In this document: piece by piece, positions 8,601 to 13,206 of the stretch
Layout: every line of letters starts with the position of its first letter
Position numbering within the stretch: position 1 is the stretch's first letter
Assembly (NCBI GenBank): GCA_028706695.1
Contig: JAQTVU010000019.1
Coordinates: 1 to 13,206, forward strand
Direction: 5' to 3'
Length of the DNA: 13,206 bases
Origin: Mycobacterium sp.
GTDB lineage: Bacteria; Actinomycetota; Actinomycetes; Mycobacteriales; Mycobacteriaceae
Notes under the pieces: generated by a model
Databases searched by the model: none
Told to the model about the DNA's origin: nothing
What the model saw: only the letters and a program-made list of their open reading frames with translations
Translations under genes and position numbers: made by a program

Positions 8601-8745
8601 CGAACACCTCACGAGCCGCGTAGTCGCGGGTTTCCGCGCCGTCCTGCAGCTCGACCCGCGGGTTCTTCTTGACGTTGTGGTACCACACCGGATGCTTCGG
8701 GGCGCCGCCGATTTGGGCGCCGGCCGTTGCGGCATGCCGGACACT

Positions 8746-8760
8746 CCCCCGCGCCGGGGG
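8746..8760. repeat. Short G+C-only inverted repeat
   Basis: CCCCCG CGC CGGGGG forms a 6-base-pair stem with a 3-base loop. It lies where recognisable nitroreductase homology has already stopped. It may be a decayed transcription terminator or part of an inserted repeat; nothing decides this. Confidence 0.55.
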
Positions 8761-8771
8761 CCGGCAAGACG

Positions 8772-8795
8772 CCGCCGAGCGCCGGCTCGCGGCGG
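8772..8795. repeat. Imperfect inverted repeat with one bulged base
   Basis: CCGCCGAGC (8772-8780) pairs with GCTCG-C-GGCGG (8785-8795) across the loop GCCG, giving a 9-pair stem with a single bulged C at 8790. It is the second hairpin within 50 bases at this junction. Confidence 0.5.
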
Positions 8796-8939
8796 TACGT
8801 GCGGCGAACGGCGCGGCCCATATTGTCCAGGTAGCGAAAATTTGCGCCACATTCAATCAATTGCGGTCTGCCATGCATATCAGCCATTTCAAAAAGCGGA
8901 ATGGCGTTTCGGTTCGGGCGATCTGTGGCACGGCAATGC

Positions 8940-8968
8940 TTGTCGGCTGGGCGGCCCGGTGAGATAGT
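8940..8968 (+). promoter_or_regulatory. Candidate SigA-type promoter of the GAF-ANTAR gene
   Basis: TTGTCG (8940-8945) and GATAGT (8963-8968) are separated by 17 bases. Each matches 4 of 6 consensus bases, and TG at 8960-8961 gives an extended -10 element (TGAGATAGT). The transcript would start near 8975 and have a leader of about 75 bases. Confidence 0.42.
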
Positions 8969-9041
8969 TCTGGTCAGGGGGCGACAGGGTCCGGGGTGAG
9001 GTCGGATCCCGGTAAACGGATGGACGGGGCGCTTTAGAAAC

Positions 9042-9049
9042 GGAAGAAG
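9042..9049 (+). promoter_or_regulatory. Ribosome binding site of the GAF-ANTAR gene
   Basis: GGAAGAAG lies 2 bases (its GGAAG core 5 bases) before the ATG at 9052. It is the clearest Shine-Dalgarno in the window and supports that start over later ones. Confidence 0.6.
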
Positions 9050-9051
9050 CC

Positions 9052-9867
9052 ATGACTCGCCGCCACCAAAACGTCGGCTCGCCATCGAAGACCCCAGCGC
9101 AGGCAGAATCGGACGACACATTATCGGTCGAACGGGCGCACATCTTTCGGATCCTCGACGAGGTTGATCACCGCCGCGACGGAACCGATTTCGAGTCGGC
9201 GCTGCGCGAGATCAACGCGATCGCCGCGGCGTCGGTCCCCGGGGCGAAATACGTCGGGATCACCGTTGTGGATCATTCCGGTGCGGTGAGCACGCTCGCC
9301 GCCACCCATCACTACCCGTCCCGGCTGGACGACGTAGAACGCGGCGTCCAGGAAGGGCCCTGCCTGTGGGCGGCCCGCAACGCGGATGCCGTCCTGGTGC
9401 CGGACCTGGCCACCGAGAGCCGCTGGCCGCGCTACCGGCACGCCGCGCTGCGCGCCACCCCCGTGCGGAGCATCATGTCGTTCCGGCTTTCTCCTGAGGA
9501 CAAGACGCAGGCGTCCCTCAACTTCTACACCGACATCGCGCGCGCGTTCGACGGCGACACCGCGCACCTGGGCGCGCTGTTCGCCGCGCACACCAGCCTG
9601 GCGTGGAAGGCCATCCGGCGCCAGGAGCAGTTCCGCAGCGCTTTGGCCAGCCGTGATGTCATCGGCCAGGCCAAGGGTGTCCTGATGGAACGGTTCGGCA
9701 TCGATGCGGACGCCGCCTTCGAGTTGTTGCGCCGGGTGTCCCAGGACTGCAACACCAAAGTCATCGACGTTGCGGCTAGAGTCGCCGCCAAAGTGATCTC
9801 CGCGCACGTGTCGGAAAATCGTCGGCCTCGGCCGGTCAGCGCCTCCTGGCCGGCTCCCCGAGCCTGA
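9052..9867 (+). CDS. GAF and ANTAR domain regulator (RNA-binding antiterminator type)
   Basis: The protein has 271 residues. A polar, probably disordered tail (1-25) is followed by a GAF sensor domain at about 47-183, with the EGPCLWAAR segment (101-109) usual in actinobacterial GAF-ANTAR proteins. The ANTAR domain is at about 194-250: RDVIGQAKGVLMERFG (201-216), then AFELLRRVSQDCNTKVIDVA. ANTAR domains bind paired stem-loops with six-base loops in nascent RNA and prevent termination; GAF would sense a small ligand, redox state or light. There is no phospho-acceptor receiver domain and no kinase gene beside it, so it appears to act as a one-component sensor. It has its own promoter and RBS and stands apart from the amidohydrolase by 124 bases. 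I do not recall it at this place in M. tuberculosis. The ligand and target RNAs are unknown. Confidence 0.9.
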   Translation: MTRRHQNVGSPSKTPAQAESDDTLSVERAHIFRILDEVDHRRDGTDFESALREINAIAAASVPGAKYVGITVVDHSGAVSTLAATHHYPSRLDDVERGVQEGPCLWAARNADAVLVPDLATESRWPRYRHAALRATPVRSIMSFRLSPEDKTQASLNFYTDIARAFDGDTAHLGALFAAHTSLAWKAIRRQEQFRSALASRDVIGQAKGVLMERFGIDADAAFELLRRVSQDCNTKVIDVAARVAAKVISAHVSENRRPRPVSASWPAPRA

Positions 9868-9871
9868 TCGC

Positions 9872-9897
9872 GGTCGCGGTGAAACGCCGCGGCGACC
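9872..9897 (+). terminator. Possible weak terminator hairpin after the GAF-ANTAR gene
   Basis: GGTCGC (9872-9877) pairs with GCGACC (9892-9897), with possible inner pairs GG/CC. It begins 4 bases after the stop codon. There is no T tract. The large loop makes it weak. Confidence 0.3.
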
Positions 9898-9910
9898 TCC
9901 CCCTGACATC

Positions 9911-9948
9911 GGTGAGGCTAGAGGTCAAGGCTAGGTCAAGGCTAGGTC
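9911..9948. repeat. Array of 11-base direct repeats upstream of the amidohydrolase
   Basis: GGTCAAGGCTA occurs twice in tandem (9923-9933 and 9934-9944). It is preceded by a degenerate copy GGTGAGGCTA (9911-9920) and followed by a partial GGTC (9945-9948). The 11-base period is about one helical turn, so a protein could meet the repeats on the same face. It sits 30-80 bases before the predicted start of transcription, a usual place for an activator or repressor site. Confidence 0.7.
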
Positions 9949-9962
9949 CGGGATCACGGACC
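9945..9962. promoter_or_regulatory. Perfect inverted repeat, possible operator
   Basis: GGTCCG (9945-9950) and CGGACC (9957-9962) flank GGATCA. It abuts the direct repeats and covers the expected -35 zone of the amidohydrolase promoter, where a dimeric repressor would block polymerase. As RNA it would form a 6-pair stem with a 6-base loop, but it lies upstream of the predicted transcript. Confidence 0.45.
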
Positions 9963-9978
9963 GACCGGGCGGCCCGGG

Positions 9979-9984
9979 TACGTT
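9979..9984 (+). promoter_or_regulatory. Candidate leaderless -10 element of the amidohydrolase
   Basis: TACGTT fits TANNNT and ends 7 bases before the ATG at 9992, the spacing for a transcript beginning at the start codon. There is no Shine-Dalgarno, which agrees with leaderless translation. Confidence 0.42.
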
Positions 9985-9991
9985 CGGGATC

Positions 9992-11263
9992 ATGATGCCA
10001 AGGGAAACGGGACGGGCGGGAACGGTACCGGCGACGCTGATCGTCGGCGCCACCGTGTGGGACGGCATTTCCGATCGGGCGGTCCCGCAGCAGGTGCTGG
10101 TCGCCGACGGCCGCATCCGGCGGGTGGCCGATGTGATCGAGGCGCCGCCGGACGCGCAGGTGGTCGACCTGTCGGGCCACACCCTGGCGCCGGGGTTCAT
10201 GGACTGCCACACCCACGTCATGTTGACACCGGAGTTGGGTTCGGCGGTGACCGCGCACTCCAGCGTGGCCAAGGCACTGAACTCGCTCCCGGTGCTGCGG
10301 GCCCTGCTGATGAACGGGTTCACCACGATCCGCGACCTGGCCTGCGGGGACATCGATTACCCGACGGTCGACCTGCGCGAGGCGGTGGCGGCCGGCCTGG
10401 TCGAGGGCCCGCGGATGCTGGTGGCGCCGCACATGATCTCGGCGCGCGGGGGCCATGGCGACTTCAGCGCGATGGTCGCCGACCAGTATCAGGGTTCGGC
10501 GCGGCCGCTCGAGATGGGCGCGGCCGACGGCGCCGACGAAATCCGCACCCGGGTCAGGCGGGAGATCCGCGCCGGCGCCGACTGGATCAAGTTCGCGGCC
10601 ACCGGCGGATTTTCCTCGCCCTCCGACGATCCCGCCCACGCCACCTACAGCCAGCACGAGATGGACGTGTTGGTGGCAACGGCCGCCGACCTCGGTGTGC
10701 CGGTCACGCCGCACAGCTACGGCGACGAGGGCATCCGGCGGGCCGTGCGCGCCGGGGTCCGCAGCGTCGAGCACGGAAACCTCGCCTCGGCCGACACCTT
10801 GCGCATCATGCAAGACGCCGGGGCGTTCATGGTGCCGACCCAGTACGCGGTCCTGTCCGGCGCGTGGCGAGACGAGGACGACCCCTGCTGGGACGGCGTC
10901 AGCGAGTTCACCCGGCGCAAGATCCGCAAGTATCGCCCGGCCCTGTTGGACGCCGCCGATCGGCTGGCCGCCAGCCAGGTGCGGGTCGCGTTCGGAACCG
11001 ATGCGGGAATGTTTCCCCATCACGAGAATTGGCGCGAGTTCCCGACGATGGTGTCGACGGGCATCACGCCGCTGCGCGCGCTGCGGGCGGCCACCAGTGT
11101 GGCCGCCGAACTGCTGGGTCTGGACGGCCTGGGCGTGATCGCCGAGGGCAAGATCGCCGATGTGATCGCCATGCCCGGCGATCCCCTCACCGACATCGAG
11201 GTGACCGGCCGAGTCGACTTCGTCATGAAAGACGGCGTGATACATAACCGTCCGGCGGCGTGA
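9992..11263 (+). CDS. Metal-dependent amidohydrolase
   Basis: The protein has 423 residues and belongs to the amidohydrolase superfamily, subgroup of Xaa-Pro/Xaa-Arg-type dipeptidases and related imidazolonepropionase-like hydrolases. It likely hydrolyses an amide, a peptide or a cyclic amide in the cytoplasm; no signal peptide is visible. The binuclear metal site looks complete: DCHTH (H73, H75), the lysine usually carboxylated (K200 in DWIKFAATGGFSSP), H241 in VTPHSYG, H261 in SVEHGN and D337 in FGTDAGMF. Small beta-domain segments at both ends (ATVWDGISDRAVPQQVLVADGRI and IAEGKIADVIAMPGDP) complete the usual composite fold. A second ATG at 9995 would remove one residue. It faces dnaE1 tail to tail. 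The substrate cannot be told from sequence, and nothing nearby suggests one. Confidence 0.88.
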   Translation: MMPRETGRAGTVPATLIVGATVWDGISDRAVPQQVLVADGRIRRVADVIEAPPDAQVVDLSGHTLAPGFMDCHTHVMLTPELGSAVTAHSSVAKALNSLPVLRALLMNGFTTIRDLACGDIDYPTVDLREAVAAGLVEGPRMLVAPHMISARGGHGDFSAMVADQYQGSARPLEMGAADGADEIRTRVRREIRAGADWIKFAATGGFSSPSDDPAHATYSQHEMDVLVATAADLGVPVTPHSYGDEGIRRAVRAGVRSVEHGNLASADTLRIMQDAGAFMVPTQYAVLSGAWRDEDDPCWDGVSEFTRRKIRKYRPALLDAADRLAASQVRVAFGTDAGMFPHHENWREFPTMVSTGITPLRALRAATSVAAELLGLDGLGVIAEGKIADVIAMPGDPLTDIEVTGRVDFVMKDGVIHNRPAA

Positions 11264-11280
11264 CCCGCCGGGCGGTTATG
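11243..11280. terminator. Long hairpin between convergent genes, probable bidirectional terminator
   Basis: A 16-pair stem (arms 11243-11258 and 11265-11280, CATAACCG at the base, one T:G pair at 11251/11272) closes a 6-base loop at 11259-11264. The TGA stop codon of the amidohydrolase is in that loop. No T tract follows on either strand, as is common in mycobacteria. It lies 58 bases beyond the dnaE1 stop and so can serve both transcripts. The rest of the gap (11281-11337) shows only a 4-pair GTCC/GGAC hairpin at 11288-11303. Confidence 0.7.
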
Positions 11281-11337
11281 TCGACACGTCCCCGCTCGCG
11301 GACGTTGGCCCGCGCCCCGAGTCGCGAAGCCGGGCGC

Positions 11338-13206
11338 TCAGCCGCCCAGGCAGCCGGGGCCGAGCAGCTCCTTGAGGTCGCCCATCAACGCCGGCGAGGG
11401 CGTCACCCGCAGCGACTGGTCCAGCTCCAGCGTGGTGATGCGGTCCCCGCTGATGAGCCGCAGATGCACCTGGGAGGTCCCGGGATGGCGCGCCAACACC
11501 TGCTTGAGCGCGGTCACCTTGTCGATGGTGCACTGCCGGGTGGGCAGGCTCACCGCCAGCGGCCGGTCCGGCTGCGCATTGGAAAAGTCCGGTACCACAA
11601 GGTCGTTGGCGATCAGGGAGATCCGGTCGTCGCGGATCGCCACCTTGGCGTTGACCAGCACCACCGCGTCGTCGACAATGTCGGCGCCGTAGTTGGAGTA
11701 TGCGTGCGGGAAGAACATCACCTCGATACCGCCGGTGAGGTCTTCCAGTTGCGCTGAGGCCCACGGCATGCCGTTCTTGTTGACGCGCCGGTTCACCGAC
11801 GCCAGGATGCCGCCCACCCGCACCTGGGCCTCATTGGGCACATCGCCGTCGAGGATCGCCGGGATCGCGGTGTCGACCTGGGCCGCCAACAGGTGCGCGA
11901 CCCCGTTGAGCGGATGCCCGGACACGTACAGCCCCAGCATCTCGCGCTCGAGGGCCAGCTTGTGCTTGTCCTCCCACTCGTCGTCGGGCACTTTAATGGT
12001 GAACACCGCATCTCCGGCGCCCTCGCCAGCGGAGCCGCCGAACAGGTCGAACTGACCCATCGCCTCGGCTTTCTTGGTGCCCAGCACCGAGTCGACGGCG
12101 TCGGTGTGCACCAGGAACAGGCCCTTGCGGGCATGACCCAGCGAGTCGAAGGCCCCGGCCTTGATCAGCGACTCGGTGACCTTCTTGTTGCAGGCCGAGA
12201 TGTCGATCTTGTTCAGGTAGTCCGAGAAGTCGGTGAATTTGCCTTTGTCGCTGCGGGTTTGGATCAGCGTATTGACCACGTTGGCGCCGACGTTGCGTAC
12301 CGCGCCCAGCCCGTAGCGGATATCGGTGCCCACCGAGGCGAAGTTCAGTCCGGATTCGTTGACGTCGGGCGGCAACACGGTGATGCCTAGCTTGCGGCAG
12401 TCGGCCAGGTAGACGGCCGCCTTGTCCTTGTCGTCGCCGACCGAGGTCAGCAGGCCGGCCATGTATTCGGCGGCGTAGTTGGCCTTGAGGTAGGCCGTCC
12501 AGTAGGAGACCAACCCGTAGCCGGCCGCGTGGGACTTGTTGAACGCGTAGTCGGCGAACGGCAGGATGGTGTCCCACAGCGCCTTGACGGCCCCGGCGGA
12601 GAAGCCGTTGGCCCTCATCCCCTCCGAGAACCCTTCGAACTCCTTCTCCAGCACCTCGCGTTTCTTTTTGCCCATGGCCTTGCGCAGGATGTCGGCTCGG
12701 GCCAGCGAGTAGCCGGCCACCTGCTGGGCGATGCGCATGATCTGCTCTTGGTAGACGATCAGGCCGTAGGTCTCGGCGAGGATGTCGCGCAGCGGTTCGG
12801 CCAGCTCCGGGTGAATGGGTTTGATCGCCTGCCGGCCCTTCTTGCGGTCGGCGTAGTCGTTGTGGGCGTTCATGCCCATCGGCCCGGGCCGGTAGAGGGC
12901 GAGCACCGCGACGATGTCCTGGAAGCCGCTCGGCTGCATGCGGCGCAGCAGGTCGCGCATCGGCCCGCCGTCGAGCTGGAACACACCCAGCGTGTCGCCG
13001 CGGCCCAGCAACTCGTAGGTGGGCTGGTCGTCCAGCGGCACGGATTCCAGGTCGAGCTCGATTCCCCGGTTGGCCCGGATGTTGTCGATCGCGTCGCCGA
13101 TGATGGTGAGGTTGCGCAGGCCCAGGAAGTCCATCTTCAGCAGGCCGATGGCCTCGCAGGAGGGATAGTCCCAGCCGGTGATGATGGCGCCTTCCTGCGG
13201 CCGCTT
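11338..13206 (-). CDS. dnaE1: DNA polymerase III alpha subunit, replicative type, C-terminal 622 residues (5' partial)
   Basis: The frame is open to the right edge (first residues KRPQEGAIITGW). The piece covers the last half of a protein I recall as about 1,184 residues in M. tuberculosis. KMDFLGLRNLT (Asp codon 13129-13131) corresponds to the third catalytic aspartate of family C polymerases; the first two lie outside the window. Fingers-domain motifs follow: GVFQLDGGPMRDLLRRM, YRPGPMG (about 12875-12895), GLIVYQEQIMRIAQQVAGY and AFNKSHAAGYGLVSYWTAYL (about 12490-12546). Then come the helix-hairpin-helix part (YGLGAVRNVGANVV), the beta-clamp motif QFDLF (12040-12054) and an OB fold (VRVGGILASVNRRVNKNGMPW, about 11690-11830). 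The clamp motif and full-length tail favour the replicative DnaE1 over the mutagenic DnaE2. No intein or frameshift is seen. It converges on the amidohydrolase across a 74-base gap. Confidence 0.96.
   Translation of the reverse strand, partial: KRPQEGAIITGWDYPSCEAIGLLKMDFLGLRNLTIIGDAIDNIRANRGIELDLESVPLDDQPTYELLGRGDTLGVFQLDGGPMRDLLRRMQPSGFQDIVAVLALYRPGPMGMNAHNDYADRKKGRQAIKPIHPELAEPLRDILAETYGLIVYQEQIMRIAQQVAGYSLARADILRKAMGKKKREVLEKEFEGFSEGMRANGFSAGAVKALWDTILPFADYAFNKSHAAGYGLVSYWTAYLKANYAAEYMAGLLTSVGDDKDKAAVYLADCRKLGITVLPPDVNESGLNFASVGTDIRYGLGAVRNVGANVVNTLIQTRSDKGKFTDFSDYLNKIDISACNKKVTESLIKAGAFDSLGHARKGLFLVHTDAVDSVLGTKKAEAMGQFDLFGGSAGEGAGDAVFTIKVPDDEWEDKHKLALEREMLGLYVSGHPLNGVAHLLAAQVDTAIPAILDGDVPNEAQVRVGGILASVNRRVNKNGMPWASAQLEDLTGGIEVMFFPHAYSNYGADIVDDAVVLVNAKVAIRDDRISLIANDLVVPDFSNAQPDRPLAVSLPTRQCTIDKVTALKQVLARHPGTSQVHLRLISGDRITTLELDQSLRVTPSPALMGDLKELLGPGCLGG

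Larger units (their letters stand above)
8431..8709 (-). pseudogene. Decayed nitroreductase-fold protein (Ddn / Rv1558 family), N-terminal part lost and frames broken
   Basis: The family is deazaflavin (F420)-dependent nitroreductase-like. Homology begins sharply at GGAPKHPVWYHNVKKNP (codons from 8709 downward) and runs through VELQDGAETRDYAAREVFG to a TGA at 8598-8596. The text continues in another frame as EEKAGWWERAVEAWPDYPEYQ, then returns to the first frame as KTDRQIPVLVLTPVS and stops at 8433-8431. The breaks are one extra G beside a 9-base tandem repeat (8583-8600) and a 14-base tandem duplication (8509-8536). The +1 and +14 changes together restore frame. The N-terminal half of the fold, with the expected GRKSG-like segment, is not found. 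The first frame stays open to an ATG at 8856, giving an 86-residue ORF, but its first 49 or so residues look like G+C-rich shadow. I call it non-functional; sequencing error at the repeats is the main alternative. Confidence 0.72.
8716..9051. other. Non-coding junction with an AT-rich island (8821-8910)
   Basis: No convincing gene is seen on either strand. The part at 8821-8910 counts to 40 G or C in 90 bases (44 percent), against clearly G+C-rich genes on both sides, so it stands out as foreign or as relaxed intergenic DNA. To its left are the two hairpins at 8746-8795. To its right is a promoter candidate (8940-8968), followed by an untranslated leader of about 75 bases for the GAF-ANTAR gene. 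A minus-strand frame reading MADMHGRPQLIECGANFRYL (from about 8900 downward) uses AT-rich codons and could be a fragment of an imported gene, but I cannot identify it. Confidence 0.55.

Noticed and set aside
8669..8962. A plus-strand frame of 97 codons, and an overlapping minus-strand frame at 8609-9121, through the junction
   Set aside because: Neither shows a recognisable domain, a credible RBS or mycobacterial codon use along its whole length; part of each is a shadow of the decayed nitroreductase.
9872..9962. Two hairpins after the GAF-ANTAR gene, the second with a six-base loop (GGATCA), as a possible ANTAR target RNA
   Set aside because: The loop lacks the A at position 1 and G at position 4 known for ANTAR targets, the first loop is not six bases, and the repeat region lies upstream of the predicted amidohydrolase transcript.
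1..13206. CRISPR array, tRNA or rRNA genes, insertion sequence or prophage
   Set aside because: No spaced repeat array, no cloverleaf-like sequence with a CCA-type end, and no transposase, integrase or terminal inverted repeats were seen on reading both strands.

Overview
The window (13,206 bases, G+C rich) reads as a chromosomal segment of a Mycobacterium, most likely a slow grower. This rests on the protein sequences: IlvA, TreX/Y/Z and DnaE1 look very close to what I recall of the M. tuberculosis proteins, and the order acyltransferase-treX-treY-treZ followed by a convergent ilvA matches the Rv1565c-Rv1559 neighbourhood as I remember it. No alignment was run. Species cannot be named.

Layout. 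(1) Positions 1-7147, plus strand: the 3' end of a membrane acyltransferase (SGNH domain only), then treX, treY and treZ. TreX to TreY are 3 bases apart, and TreY and TreZ overlap by 8 bases, so they form an operon. TreX debranches glycogen or other alpha-1,4-glucan, TreY turns the reducing end of the released chains into a trehalosyl end, and TreZ cuts off free trehalose. All three keep the four GH13 signature regions and their catalytic acids. (2) Positions 7129-8856, minus strand: ilvA (threonine deaminase), whose 3' end overlaps treZ by 19 bases, and just upstream of it a broken nitroreductase-fold gene (Ddn/Rv1558 type) with its N-terminal half missing and frame-shifting insertions in the rest. 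(3) About 8716-9051: a non-coding junction with two G+C-rich hairpins, an AT-rich island and a plausible promoter. (4) Positions 9052-11263, plus strand: a GAF-ANTAR regulator, then a metal-dependent amidohydrolase preceded by 11-base tandem repeats, an inverted repeat and a leaderless-type promoter. (5) Positions 11338-13206, minus strand: the C-terminal half of dnaE1, running off the right edge. A long hairpin whose loop holds the amidohydrolase stop codon separates the two convergent genes.

Two points differ from my memory of M. tuberculosis. There is no vapBC pair between treZ and ilvA. The stretch between the Rv1558-like gene and dnaE1 is occupied only by the GAF-ANTAR and amidohydrolase genes, where M. 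tuberculosis has frdABCD, mmpL6, fadD11 and others. This is therefore a variable segment between conserved anchors. I see no complete new multi-gene system. The best unexplained signals are the decayed nitroreductase, the 8740-8910 junction and the repeat array at 9911-9962.
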